Source: Thalassobellus sediminis
Lineage (GTDB): Bacteria; Bacteroidota; Bacteroidia; Flavobacteriales; Flavobacteriaceae
Assembly: GCF_044386045.1 (NCBI RefSeq)
Contig: NZ_JBISCD010000037.1
Location: 282,424 to 346,423, forward strand
Length of the DNA stretch: 64,000 nucleotides
Direction of reading: 5' to 3'
Shown here: positions 53,878-63,742 of the stretch, piece after piece
Layout of the letters: the number at the start of each line of letters is the position of its first letter
Numbering within the stretch: the stretch's first letter is position 1
Made by a program: the position numbers and the translations under genes
Notes under the pieces: model-generated
Databases searched by the model: none
Seen by the model: the letters and a program-made list of their open reading frames with translations, nothing else
Told to the model about the DNA's origin: nothing

Positions 53878-55341
53878 ATGAAAAAACTATTTATTATTAT
53901 CATACTTGGTATTTTACCATCAATTATTTTTTCTCAATCAAAAAAAATAACATTATCTCAAGCCATTAGTATGGCTCAAAAACAATCGCCTGATTATAAA
54001 AGAAATTTAAACGCAAATCAAGAAAGTTATTGGAGGTATAAAAATTACAAAGCACGCTTTTTACCACAACTTAGATTAGACGCAACTCTACCTGAATTCA
54101 GCAATTCTATTAGGCGTCAACCTAACGATGCAGGGCAAGATATTTTTGTAAATCAAAACCAATTAGTACTGGCAGGCGGATTATCATTATCTCAAAACGT
54201 ATCATTAACGGGTGGTACATTATCGTTATCTTCCAATCTAGAAAAAGTAGACCTTTTTGGGAATAATGATATTACAAACTATTCTGTAGTTCCCTTTTCA
54301 ATTCGATATAATCAGAGCTCACTTTTCTACAATAGATTTAAATGGGAGAAAAAAATTGAACCTTTAATTTATGAAGAATCAAAACGAGATTTTGTTGAAA
54401 AAATGGAAGCTATTTCAATAAATACATGTCGTCGTTATTTTAGTTTACTTAAAGCACAGATGCAATTAAATATTGCAGAACAAAACTTATCAAATCAAGA
54501 CACACTATACCAAATTTCTCAAGGACGTTTTAAAATGGGTAAGATAGCTGAGAATGAATTGTTACAGATGGAATTATCACTCTTAAATTCTAAAAACAAT
54601 GTAACAACTAATTCTATTGAATTTAAGAGAACGTCTCAAAATATAGCGAGATATTTAGTTTTAGATACTGAAAATATTGAATTAGAAGTACCTGAAGATT
54701 TGGCTCTTTTTGAAGTCGATGCTAATAAGGCTATTGAAGAAGCACAATCAAACAGAAAAACTGTTATTGAATTTAGAAGAAGAAGACTCCAATCTGAAAA
54801 CAATTTAGCTAGAGCAAAAGGGAATAACAGATTAGAAATGAATCTTAATGCTAATCTAGGAGTTTCTCAATTTGGAAATGATTTCGACAACTTATTTAAT
54901 AATTATAATAAACAACAATACGTATCTGTAAGATTTGGTATTCCTATTTTTGATTGGGGAGTTTCAAAATCAGAACGTAAAATGGCCGAAGCAAATTTAG
55001 ACTTAACAAATAATAATATTAACCAAGACAAGCAAGAGTTTGAGCAAGAAATATATTTACATGTTTTAAATTGGTCAAGCAAAAGAGACTTTTTAGTTAC
55101 AGCACAAAAAGCAAAAGAAATAGCTGAAAAAAGTTATGATCTAACTAAAAAAAGATATGTTTTAGGGAAGGCAACTATAACAGATTTAAATAGAAATCAA
55201 GAAAAGAAAGACCAAGCTATTGTAAACTATTTAAATTCTTTAGAAGCATTCTGGATAGACTATTATATTTTAAGGCAGTTAACACTTTATGATTTTATAA
55301 ATGACAAAAAAATAGAAGCAGAAGATATTGTTTATAATTAA
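53878..55341 (+). CDS. TolC-family outer-membrane efflux protein
   Basis: A 487-residue protein with a signal peptide (to about residue 19) and the two tandem outer-membrane-efflux repeats of TolC: long coiled-coil helices near 170-235 and 380-450, with beta strands between. It forms the outer exit duct of the adaptor/permease system. Its leader contains ATCATCAATCAAAAA at 26 nt before the ATG, the same motif and spacing as before the adaptor gene. Confidence 0.9.
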   Translation: MKKLFIIIILGILPSIIFSQSKKITLSQAISMAQKQSPDYKRNLNANQESYWRYKNYKARFLPQLRLDATLPEFSNSIRRQPNDAGQDIFVNQNQLVLAGGLSLSQNVSLTGGTLSLSSNLEKVDLFGNNDITNYSVVPFSIRYNQSSLFYNRFKWEKKIEPLIYEESKRDFVEKMEAISINTCRRYFSLLKAQMQLNIAEQNLSNQDTLYQISQGRFKMGKIAENELLQMELSLLNSKNNVTTNSIEFKRTSQNIARYLVLDTENIELEVPEDLALFEVDANKAIEEAQSNRKTVIEFRRRRLQSENNLARAKGNNRLEMNLNANLGVSQFGNDFDNLFNNYNKQQYVSVRFGIPIFDWGVSKSERKMAEANLDLTNNNINQDKQEFEQEIYLHVLNWSSKRDFLVTAQKAKEIAEKSYDLTKKRYVLGKATITDLNRNQEKKDQAIVNYLNSLEAFWIDYYILRQLTLYDFINDKKIEAEDIVYN

Positions 55342-55417
55342 AAACTGATTATAAGTTCATAAAAATAGTTCAAATTAGAATAGAATAGTATCTATAGAAA
55401 ACAATTTATTTACATAA

Positions 55418-56518
55418 TTAATTCAATTCTATTGATTCAAATATAGTATCAATCAATTTATCAAACTTTTTGTCAATATTAGGATTTGAACAATTTATTA
55501 AAATAGATATAACGACTTCTTGATCTGGATAAACATAGAAAATACCATAACCTCCTAAACCATTTCCTATATGGCCAAAATAAAACCTTCCACTAGAATC
55601 ATAACTTACTTGAAAACCAAGTCCATAATATGTAGATTTAGATACACTATTTTTTGTTTTTTGAGCTATAATAAATGGTTTTAATTGGTTCTTATTAACT
55701 AAAGAACCTTTTAGCAGAGCATTACCTAATATATTTATATCTTCTGAAGTCGATAAATAACCACCTGAAGCTAACTTGAAATAATTATTAACTTCACGAA
55801 CTGGTTTAAAACGTTTTCTTCCTACTTTTTTATAAAAAACAGCTTTACCCTCTAATGCTTCGTTTTTATCGGAAAACGTTTTTTTCATTTGGAAAGGAGT
55901 TAATACACGTGTTTCTACAAACTCTTCAAATGGTATTTTAGCTTGTTCTTGAATAGCTAATGAAATTAAATTCCAATTGTAACTTGTATATGCATAATTA
56001 GTTCCGGGTTTAAACAAAAGCGAATCATTCTCAAACAGTTTTACACCTTCTCGTATAGTTAAAGGTTTATTATTTTTAAACTCATTGCCCTTATAATTTC
56101 TAATACCAGACAAGTGTCCGCCTAATTGCCTTATAGTAATATCATATTCTTTTTTAGGGAAATATGGAACATAGTTATAAACAGAACTATCAAGCATTAT
56201 TAATCCTTCTTCAACAGCATTTAATAATGCTATTGACGCTATGGGTTTAGATATACTACCAATTCTAAAAATTGTAGTTTTTGGATTAACAGGCGTCTTA
56301 TTTTTTAAGTCAGAATAGCCAAAACCTTGAGACCAAACTACTTCTTGGTTTTTAGAAACCGTTATTGCTAATCCTGGTACTTTATGCCTACGTATTATTT
56401 TTTCAACAATACGCTCTGCTTTATTAAACTCACCAAACGTATTTTGTGCAAACAACTGATTAAAAAATGAAAACATAATAAAGCTTATAATTAAAAATGA
56501 TTGATGTAACGCCTTCAT
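55418..56518 (-). CDS. Serine hydrolase, beta-lactamase fold
   Basis: A 366-residue secreted protein (signal peptide to about residue 24). It has class C beta-lactamase/DD-peptidase motifs: SxxK in RIGSISKPIAS near residue 93, Tyr-x-Asn in YTSYNWNLI near residue 180, and a late HIGNGLGGYG segment near residue 315. It probably acts on a peptide or ester outside the cytoplasm. It lies 2 bp downstream of the Omp85 gene as the last gene of a four-gene operon, which points to a shared job at the cell surface. Confidence 0.85.
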   Translation of the reverse strand: MKALHQSFLIISFIMFSFFNQLFAQNTFGEFNKAERIVEKIIRRHKVPGLAITVSKNQEVVWSQGFGYSDLKNKTPVNPKTTIFRIGSISKPIASIALLNAVEEGLIMLDSSVYNYVPYFPKKEYDITIRQLGGHLSGIRNYKGNEFKNNKPLTIREGVKLFENDSLLFKPGTNYAYTSYNWNLISLAIQEQAKIPFEEFVETRVLTPFQMKKTFSDKNEALEGKAVFYKKVGRKRFKPVREVNNYFKLASGGYLSTSEDINILGNALLKGSLVNKNQLKPFIIAQKTKNSVSKSTYYGLGFQVSYDSSGRFYFGHIGNGLGGYGIFYVYPDQEVVISILINCSNPNIDKKFDKLIDTIFESIELN

Positions 56519-56520
56519 CT

Positions 56521-57783
56521 CTAAAAATATTGACCAATTCCAAATACAATTCCTTTAGAGGCATTTTCGGTTATACCATAACCATAATCAATCCTGAAAA
56601 CAGCATTAAATATTTTAGCATGGATAAATCGTAATCCAATTCCAGGATATATTTTAACATTTTGTGATTTAGTAAAATCACTTAATCTACCTCCAGGGTT
56701 ACGCCATGTACCAGCATCAACAAATATATTACTTTGCATAGCAAACCAGCCTTTTTGAATGAGCGTATGTCGGTACTCTGTATTTAAAACTATAACACCT
56801 GTACCTCTGTCAATTATATTACCAACACCTCTAACATTTAAATTATTATCTACTGAAAATGGTGCAAATGGACTATCATTATTTGAAGACAAACCAAATC
56901 TAAGTCTGTTTGCCCAATTACCTTTCTTCCCAACTTGTTTATAATAGAAAAAATCATTCCAAGCAATAAAAAATTTATCCTGAAATGAATTATTAGTTGT
57001 AACAAATTGAGTGTATAATAAGCTCCTAAAACCATCTACATATTGGTAATTATAATCTAAATAATCTAAATCGTATATAAGCTTGAATAATATTTTATCA
57101 ATTTCAAAATTAATAGGAATATCATCAGATGTTAATCCAGTTAAATATTTGTACTTTTCAGTAAAAAAATTTACTCCAAACTGGAATTTATGATTAAAAT
57201 TATATTCAAATAAACCTAATACTTCAAAAGACTTATTATTATATAAGTAATTTGAGCTCCCTTCATTAAAATATAGCGGCTCCTCACTACTCCAATTTTG
57301 ATGATTGATAGCAATACCCCATTGGCTACTAAATAGATAGGGTGCTCTAAGGTTAATACTGTAGCTGTCATATCCATTATTTTGATAAAACCCACCAAAT
57401 TCAAGTCCTTTTCCTAAGAAATTAAAATCATACAAGCCTATTTTATAAGCAAATTGCTGGTTAGTTGCGGTCCAAACATTCACAACAGGAATAAGAGTGA
57501 AATTTTCCTCAATATTGACAAATACGTTATAGCTATTTTTATGTGAATAAAACACTTGGTAACTTGCATGAGATATTAAAGGTAACCGCTTCAACCTAAT
57601 AATATCTTTATCCAACTGTACTGAATCTAAAACACCTCCAGCATGAGAAGTAATTACATTCTCTATAAAACTTGTTTTAGTTTTCTTAAACCCTCGAATA
57701 TTTAGTGAAGCAATTGAAGATTCCTGAGAAAACAGTAACAATGATATAAATTGACTTATCAATATAAATATTGTTTTTCTCAT
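56521..57783 (-). CDS. Omp85-family outer-membrane protein, short POTRA region
   Basis: A 420-residue protein with a signal peptide, one POTRA-like unit (about residues 22-95: LNIRGFKKTKTSFIENVITS, then KDIIRLKRLPLI) and a 16-strand-type barrel. The barrel shows the Omp85 lid-loop motif VRGVGN near residue 320 and ends in FGIGQYF, a normal outer-membrane C-terminus. It is much shorter than BamA and has fewer POTRA units. Possible roles are protein or lipid insertion or transport across the outer membrane. It sits inside the DUF547/barrel/serine-hydrolase operon. Confidence 0.85.
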   Translation of the reverse strand: MRKTIFILISQFISLLLFSQESSIASLNIRGFKKTKTSFIENVITSHAGGVLDSVQLDKDIIRLKRLPLISHASYQVFYSHKNSYNVFVNIEENFTLIPVVNVWTATNQQFAYKIGLYDFNFLGKGLEFGGFYQNNGYDSYSINLRAPYLFSSQWGIAINHQNWSSEEPLYFNEGSSNYLYNNKSFEVLGLFEYNFNHKFQFGVNFFTEKYKYLTGLTSDDIPINFEIDKILFKLIYDLDYLDYNYQYVDGFRSLLYTQFVTTNNSFQDKFFIAWNDFFYYKQVGKKGNWANRLRFGLSSNNDSPFAPFSVDNNLNVRGVGNIIDRGTGVIVLNTEYRHTLIQKGWFAMQSNIFVDAGTWRNPGGRLSDFTKSQNVKIYPGIGLRFIHAKIFNAVFRIDYGYGITENASKGIVFGIGQYF

Positions 57784-57795
57784 ACCTAAAAGTAA

Positions 57796-58728
57796 CTAAT
57801 TAAGTATTAACCTAGCTCCTAAATTAAATGTTTGCCCAAGACCAGTATCGTTACCTCTTATAAAATTGGTATATAATGCCTCAATGTTTAAAGTATCAGT
57901 TAATTGATATTTAGTTCCACCACCTACTGCTGTGAAATTTTGTTCAAAATTATTACCTAAATCTATTAACTGAGAATGCTGTGCTAAAGCTAAAATTGTA
58001 AATTTTGAACTTGGAAAATAGCTAAAAAATACTCCTGGAGTTAATCTCAAACTGTTATTAGCAAAACTCCCTTGTATACTATTACCATTTGTACCAAATA
58101 CGAGTTCTTTACCAAAATTAAATTCAGAATTTAACTCTGTAAATAATTGAAAATGATTCCCTTCAAAAGTATGATCATAAAAAAATCTATTTTGCCATGT
58201 AAATCCTTTTTGATCAAAAAAAACATTGTTTTCAAACTCATTATCAATTAAAGGGATGACAAGTGAACTCTGTATTGAAAAATTATTTAGACTATTAAAA
58301 GGAACAAATTTAATGGATGGTGCAATAGAAGTTAACCCACTTCTTGCTGAATTAGTATCTCCATCAAACTTAAAAACATCTAGAGCATCTCTGTTACCTA
58401 TTACATTACTTCTAAATTCAAGTATAACACCAATATTTATTCTTTTATTTTTTGAAACTCCTGTATATACTTCTAGAGTCGATGTGAAAAATGTCTCTCT
58501 TTCTAGGTCTTTAGTTACCGTACTATTGTTATCAGCAATTTTAGTTTGTGTATATAAATTATTAAACCATTTAATATCATACTGTCCATTACCAATTAGC
58601 TTAGAAGGTGTTAGTGTTTGAATTACCGAACCAGTTGATAAGTCTTGTTGATTATTCTCCTCTTGAGATGAAGCAAAATTATAATTTAAAAGCATTGTTA
58701 TTATTGCAATTTTTAATATTTTTTTCAT
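57796..58728 (-). CDS. Predicted outer-membrane beta-barrel protein
   Basis: Starting at the ATG read from 58728 it has 310 residues and a signal peptide. The body alternates aromatic and polar residues in a way typical of amphipathic beta strands (SLNNFSIQSSLVIPLIDNEF; NHFQLFTELNSEFNFG), ending in ARLILN. I cannot name a family. It lies 12 bp before the Omp85 gene and 16 bp after the DUF547 gene, so these are cotranscribed. It may be a cargo or partner of the Omp85 protein. Confidence 0.75.
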   Translation of the reverse strand: MKKILKIAIITMLLNYNFASSQEENNQQDLSTGSVIQTLTPSKLIGNGQYDIKWFNNLYTQTKIADNNSTVTKDLERETFFTSTLEVYTGVSKNKRINIGVILEFRSNVIGNRDALDVFKFDGDTNSARSGLTSIAPSIKFVPFNSLNNFSIQSSLVIPLIDNEFENNVFFDQKGFTWQNRFFYDHTFEGNHFQLFTELNSEFNFGKELVFGTNGNSIQGSFANNSLRLTPGVFFSYFPSSKFTILALAQHSQLIDLGNNFEQNFTAVGGGTKYQLTDTLNIEALYTNFIRGNDTGLGQTFNLGARLILN

Positions 58729-58744
58729 GTTCAACATCTATTTA

Positions 58745-59461
58745 TTATTTAACCTTATTTAAGCTCCAATCATAAGTGTAATATGTAATCTTATAATCGG
58801 TTGGTATTTTTTCTTCTCTGTAAATATTTATGTAATCAATAAGTTTAGATTCTTTAGATGCAAAATCACTTAAATACCATTTAAAAATTTCAGAAATAGC
58901 TACTTTTTTTCTCTTATGATTTAATTGAATAAATTTTGGATTGTTTAGAGCTAACCTTGTTTGTTTTTCCAATTGAGAATCTAAATTCTTAGGCAAGTAA
59001 GCACTATTTATTATTGGAGGACATCCTAAACCAGCACACACTAATACAAAATGAATTCTGGGGTCATCATATTTTCGCCTAATTTTATTGTTTTCAATAT
59101 CATTTAAAGTTAGTGTTTCGTGAACGACTTCATGCTTTTTTGTATCAAAAAAGCCTACAACATCTAATGGTGATTTAATAGGTAAATTTTCAATTACGCT
59201 TTTAATAGTAATAATATTATATAAGTTAATCCAAAAAGCTTTTTGTGTATTCGAATCTAAGTCCTTAAAAGAAATAGAATTAGATAATGCTATTAACTCA
59301 ATTAAACTTTCAGTTTTTTTCTCAATAGCTTCATAATTCACCAAACCAGTACTAACATATGATGAAAAAAACACATCAGCTTTGTAAAAAAAATCACTAC
59401 TATTTTGAGAATAAGCACCTAATGAAAATATTAATATAGTGGTAAATAAAAATGATTTCAT
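58745..59461 (-). CDS. DUF547 domain protein, secreted
   Basis: With the start read from 59461 the protein has 238 residues and a signal peptide (MKSFLFTTILIFSLGAYSQN). The DUF547 core shows FWINLYNIITIKSVIENLPI near residue 80, the DDPRIHFVLVCAGLGCPPI cysteine-glycine segment near residue 135 and the later KWYLSDFASKESKLIDYI segment. DUF547 resembles cysteine-type transglutaminase/peptidase folds, but no function is proven. It is the first gene of a four-gene operon with a barrel protein, Omp85 and a serine hydrolase. Confidence 0.85.
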   Translation of the reverse strand: MKSFLFTTILIFSLGAYSQNSSDFFYKADVFFSSYVSTGLVNYEAIEKKTESLIELIALSNSISFKDLDSNTQKAFWINLYNIITIKSVIENLPIKSPLDVVGFFDTKKHEVVHETLTLNDIENNKIRRKYDDPRIHFVLVCAGLGCPPIINSAYLPKNLDSQLEKQTRLALNNPKFIQLNHKRKKVAISEIFKWYLSDFASKESKLIDYINIYREEKIPTDYKITYYTYDWSLNKVK

Positions 59462-59574
59462 ACAAATTATTTTAACATTAAGTCGAAATCCAAAATCAAT
59501 TCTTACATATATCCTAACTAAATTATTTATTTGCAAATTATTTTAAGACCTTTACAGATATAAAACACAAGGTA

Positions 59575-60393
59575 ATGTCTTTTACTAAAACGACTGAGCA
59601 AGATTCAAACTACAATCATTTAGAAAAAATGGATATTTCTTCATTATTAAGTAACATTAATAATGAAGATAAAACAGTTCCTTTAGCTGTAGAAAAAGCC
59701 ATTCCTCAAATAGAAAATCTGGTTACTAACATCGTAACTAATCTAAAAGAAGGTGGTCGATTATTTTATATAGGCGCAGGAACTAGTGGTCGTTTAGGTA
59801 TTTTAGATGCCTCAGAATGTCCACCAACCTTTGGCGTTTCTCACGATTTAGTTATTGGTTTAATTGCAGGAGGCGATATAGCTATTAGAAAAGCAGTTGA
59901 ATTTGCTGAAGACTCACTAACCGAAGGTTGGAAAGATTTAAGCGCATATCACATTTCTAAAAAAGATGTGGTAGTTGGAATAGCTGCATCAGGAACGACT
60001 CCTTATGTTATTGCAGCATTAGAAAACTGCAACAAAAACAATATTATTACAGGCTGTATTACTTGCAATAAAAATAGTCCTTTATCTCAAACAGCCAAAT
60101 TACCTATAGAAGTAATTGTAGGTCCAGAATTTGTAACTGGTAGTTCTCGTATGAAAGCTGGTACCGCACAAAAACTAGTTCTTAATATGATTACCACATC
60201 AACTATGATTCAACTAGGGCACATTAAAGGAAATAAAATGGTAGATATGCAATTAAGCAATAATAAATTAGTTGATAGAGGTACTAAAATGATTATGGCA
60301 GAGCTTAACATATCTCATGAAAAAGCTAAAAATTTATTAGACAAATATAAAAACGTGCGTTCAGCAATAAAAAACTATAACGATGGAAACTAA
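59575..60393 (+). CDS. murQ: N-acetylmuramic acid 6-phosphate etherase
   Basis: A 272-residue SIS-domain enzyme that removes the lactyl ether of MurNAc-6-phosphate in cell-wall recycling. It has FYIGAGTSGRLGILDASECP near residue 62, the SIS core VVGIAASGTTPYV near 137 and GSSRMKAGTAQK near 190. It is shorter at the C-terminus than the E. coli enzyme. The end overlaps the next small gene by 11 bp. Confidence 0.92.
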   Translation: MSFTKTTEQDSNYNHLEKMDISSLLSNINNEDKTVPLAVEKAIPQIENLVTNIVTNLKEGGRLFYIGAGTSGRLGILDASECPPTFGVSHDLVIGLIAGGDIAIRKAVEFAEDSLTEGWKDLSAYHISKKDVVVGIAASGTTPYVIAALENCNKNNIITGCITCNKNSPLSQTAKLPIEVIVGPEFVTGSSRMKAGTAQKLVLNMITTSTMIQLGHIKGNKMVDMQLSNNKLVDRGTKMIMAELNISHEKAKNLLDKYKNVRSAIKNYNDGN

Positions 60394-60616
60394 AAAAACA
60401 GATAAAGTATTACTTTTTAAAGGAATCAAACTTTTAATATTTGCTGCTTTAAGCCTTTTCATGGGACCAACTTTAATGACTATGGCCCTTTCTGATAAAG
60501 AAAACTCGCTTTACATCCCTTTATTAATTGTAGCCTGTTTAATATGTGCTATGGCAGTTTTCTTAATATTTAAAGGCATTCAAATTATAATGCAGAGTAT
60601 ATTTAACAAAAAATAA
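60383..60616 (+). CDS. Small membrane protein downstream of murQ (DUF6095-like)
   Basis: A 77-residue protein with two membrane helices (residues 14-33 and 42-64) and charged ends. The pattern, and its place after murQ, match DUF6095 as I recall it. The ATG lies 11 bp inside murQ, which suggests coupled translation. Function is unknown. Confidence 0.7.
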   Translation: METKKTDKVLLFKGIKLLIFAALSLFMGPTLMTMALSDKENSLYIPLLIVACLICAMAVFLIFKGIQIIMQSIFNKK

Positions 60617-61117
60617 TCAACCTAACAATCTCTCTTTTGGTGTGGTAGGGTTATAACCAAAATCGCAATCGTCAAAAGATATCTTTAAGCCTTCTAAAAT
60701 ATAATTAATGATGGCATAATGGTGTATAGTATGGCTATTTGCTTGAGAAAATAATGCTCCCATAGTATATTGTATCTCAGTTTTACCTAAACCCAAATCA
60801 TCAAAAACATCAACTGTAGTATTCATATCTAAATTTGAACTGCTAAGTTTATCAATAATAGTATCTAAATAAGCTCTAGCACTACAACATTTACATTCTA
60901 CATCTTTATTTCGACTTCTAGCTGTTAAATCAATTTGATTTTTTGAATTGATATTAAAAATACATTCATAAAAATCTAAAATATGTCTAACATGAGTTCC
61001 TATACTTGAGTTATAAGGAGATATTGAGTCGTTACACAACAAATTATCATCTAAATTATCTAATAATGATTTTGTTTTATTAAGAGTTTTAAGCGAAGAT
61101 CCAATTATAATATTCAT
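60617..61117 (-). CDS. DinB-like family protein
   Basis: A 166-residue four-helix protein of the DinB/YfiT-like group. The expected metal-ligand histidines appear in GTHVRHILDFYE near residue 40 and in NSHTIHHYAIINYIL near 127. A Cys-Cys pair (VECKCCSARAYL) near residue 75 is unusual. These proteins are thiol-dependent transferases or metal enzymes, with no clear substrate here. It is convergent with the murQ unit. Confidence 0.8.
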   Translation of the reverse strand: MNIIIGSSLKTLNKTKSLLDNLDDNLLCNDSISPYNSSIGTHVRHILDFYECIFNINSKNQIDLTARSRNKDVECKCCSARAYLDTIIDKLSSSNLDMNTTVDVFDDLGLGKTEIQYTMGALFSQANSHTIHHYAIINYILEGLKISFDDCDFGYNPTTPKERLLG

Positions 61118-61300
61118 GTGTTATTTATCTATTGTTTTTCAATGGTCAAATGTAGCTTCCATTTAATCATTCCCTTAGCATCAAAATTTAGTTATGGATG
61201 TTTCATGCACACTAAAATAACGAAATTATTTGATTTTAAAAATGATTAAACTTTAGTCTAAAAAGCATTGAATCCTTACATAAAAATAAGATCAATTTAT

Positions 61301-63742
61301 TTAATTTGAAAATGCTAAATCCTCGAGAACTAAACGTAACTCACCATAAGAATATTTATCATCTAACTGGTTTTTTAAATCAGATACATTCTCAAAAGTT
61401 TTCTTTGGTATAACCTGCTTCAATTCTTGATAATGTTCTTTAGAAATTAAATCGGTTATTTTCACTTCTCCAGAAATAATAAAACTAGCTAAATGCCAAA
61501 AAATAGTATTCTCGTTTAATTCTCTCTCATTAGCAATAGCTTCTATAGATTTTCCCGATTTAAATAATTCTAAAGATATTTTTTTAGTCTCACCTTTCTT
61601 CCTTTTAGGCTTTACATCTTCAAACATATCATTAGGTTTAGAAACCTCAATATCATTTTCTTCACAAAAATCTATTATCGCTTTTAAAATTAAACTTCCA
61701 TATTTTTCAACTCGTACCTTTCCCATACCATGTACTAAAAGAAGTTCTTCGTTGGTTACTGGTAAGGTTTCACACATTTCGTATAATGCCTTTTGCGAGA
61801 AAACCTGATAGTGAATTAAATCCTTTTCATTAGCTATTTCGTTTCTAAGCACTCGCAATATTTCAAATAACTCGACATTTGTTGTACCATCAATAACCGT
61901 TTTTCTAGCTTTTTTAGGTTTATCTTTTGCTAAAAACACTGCTTTAGTTCTCAATTCTAAAAAGGTTTTAGTATTATAGCCTTCTATTAAACCGTTAAAA
62001 TATAAAAGCTTAGCAGTTAGTAAATCTTCAATAGTATCTATGTTTTTTATAAGATCAGAATCTATCGTTTTATTATCTGTAGTAAAGCTTAACAATTTTA
62101 ATGAGGCTACTATCTTTTCTTCTGTTTCAATTTTAAAATAATGAATAGCCTTTTTAAATCGCTCTTTAATAGCTTCGCTAAATTCTGGTAATACATCTGG
62201 TTCTAAAAGCTGCTTTAGCTGACTATTAAAACCATTGCTTACTTTTAAAAAAGAAGTTACAGCACCTTTAATAGTTAATAAAGGAGCTTCAATATTACCT
62301 TGAATGATTGTTCTGTTTTTGTAATAAATATCTAGCACCCTATTTACAGGATATAAGAATCCATAAAAATTAAAAATATCAGATATTAAATCCAATTGAA
62401 AATCTTGCTGCGAAGCCACTAAAATATGTTCGTCTGGTTCATTTTCCTCAGCATTCTTATTAAATGATATAACATGACTATCACTAATAATCTGGCTAGA
62501 ATGAATTTTACTTTTTAAAACTAAACCTTCTAAAGTTTTACATCTACTTAGTGCAACATACGTTTGTCCATGTGCAAAAGCTCCTTGAGCGTCGATTATA
62601 GCATTTTCAAAAGTTAACCCTTGACTTTTATGAATAGTAATAGACCATGCTAAACGCAATGGCATTTGTGTAAACGATCCTATTTTATTTTCAGTTATCG
62701 CCTTTGTTTCAGCATCAACAGTATAATTAATATTCTCCCAAACTTCAGGAGTAGTAACAATATTAAAATCATCATCAGGACAATGCACCACTACTTCATC
62801 ATGATCTAAAAGAATCACCTTTCCTATTTTTCCATTATAATAACGCTTATCAGGACTGCTATCATTTTTTATAAACATAACCTGTGCTCCAACCTTCAAA
62901 GTAACCGCTTCACTATTCGGAAAAGAAGATTCCGGAAACTTCCCTTCAACTTTTGCTTTATAAGTATGTGCTTTAGATTCTAACTTTTCTAACTCAATAT
63001 TATTTGTAGCTTCCGCTTTGTTATTATGAGTCGTTAACGAAATAAACCCCGCATCTGGTTCTGGAATAAAATCAGGAATAAACCGTTTATTTAATTCCTC
63101 TGCCGAAGATTCTGTAAGTTCATTATTTCTAATCTCATTTAGAATTTTAATAAATATAGGATTCTCCTGTCTATAAATATGTTTTAATTCTATAGTCAAA
63201 GCATTGCACATTTCATATGCATGACTACTAAAAAAGAATCCATTTTTATAAAATGGCTTTAATAACTCCCATTCGTTATCTCTAATAACAGGCGATAATT
63301 GTTGTAAATCACCAATCATTAATAATTGTACTCCACCAAACACTTTATTTCTATCTCTAAAACGACGTAACGTTTTATCAATACCATCTAATAAATCGGC
63401 ACGAACCATACTAATTTCATCAATAACTAATAAGTCCATAGACTTAATAATATTAATTTTAGTCTTACTGAATTTTCTATTAAAACCTTTCGAAGCATTC
63501 AAATCGGTATCAGGTAAAATAGGTCCAAAAGGCATCTGAAAAAACGAGTGTATCGTTACTCCTTTCGCATTAATAGCCGCAACACCAGTAGGTGCAATAA
63601 CAACCATACGTTTCAAGCTATTCATTTTTAGCTTATGTAAAAATGTTGTCTTTCCAGTACCAGCTTTCCCTGTTAAAAAAACAGATCTATTTGTATTATT
63701 TACAAACTCCCAGGCTAATTCCAGTTCTTTATTTACAGGCAT
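61301..63742 (-). CDS. PIF1-like helicase with HRDC and HTH domains
   Basis: An 813-residue superfamily 1 helicase. The N-terminus has Walker A GKAGTGKTTF near residue 26, Walker B LLVIDEISMV near 103, a GDLQQLSPV motif near 148 and the late helicase motif SWSITIHKSQGLTFENA near 370. An HRDC domain with VHGMGKVRVEKYG lies near residues 640-715. The C-terminus carries a helix-turn-helix (SIEAIANERELNENTIFWHL). It probably acts in replication-fork or recombination repair. It stands alone. Confidence 0.92.
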   Translation of the reverse strand: MPVNKELELAWEFVNNTNRSVFLTGKAGTGKTTFLHKLKMNSLKRMVVIAPTGVAAINAKGVTIHSFFQMPFGPILPDTDLNASKGFNRKFSKTKINIIKSMDLLVIDEISMVRADLLDGIDKTLRRFRDRNKVFGGVQLLMIGDLQQLSPVIRDNEWELLKPFYKNGFFFSSHAYEMCNALTIELKHIYRQENPIFIKILNEIRNNELTESSAEELNKRFIPDFIPEPDAGFISLTTHNNKAEATNNIELEKLESKAHTYKAKVEGKFPESSFPNSEAVTLKVGAQVMFIKNDSSPDKRYYNGKIGKVILLDHDEVVVHCPDDDFNIVTTPEVWENINYTVDAETKAITENKIGSFTQMPLRLAWSITIHKSQGLTFENAIIDAQGAFAHGQTYVALSRCKTLEGLVLKSKIHSSQIISDSHVISFNKNAEENEPDEHILVASQQDFQLDLISDIFNFYGFLYPVNRVLDIYYKNRTIIQGNIEAPLLTIKGAVTSFLKVSNGFNSQLKQLLEPDVLPEFSEAIKERFKKAIHYFKIETEEKIVASLKLLSFTTDNKTIDSDLIKNIDTIEDLLTAKLLYFNGLIEGYNTKTFLELRTKAVFLAKDKPKKARKTVIDGTTNVELFEILRVLRNEIANEKDLIHYQVFSQKALYEMCETLPVTNEELLLVHGMGKVRVEKYGSLILKAIIDFCEENDIEVSKPNDMFEDVKPKRKKGETKKISLELFKSGKSIEAIANERELNENTIFWHLASFIISGEVKITDLISKEHYQELKQVIPKKTFENVSDLKNQLDDKYSYGELRLVLEDLAFSN

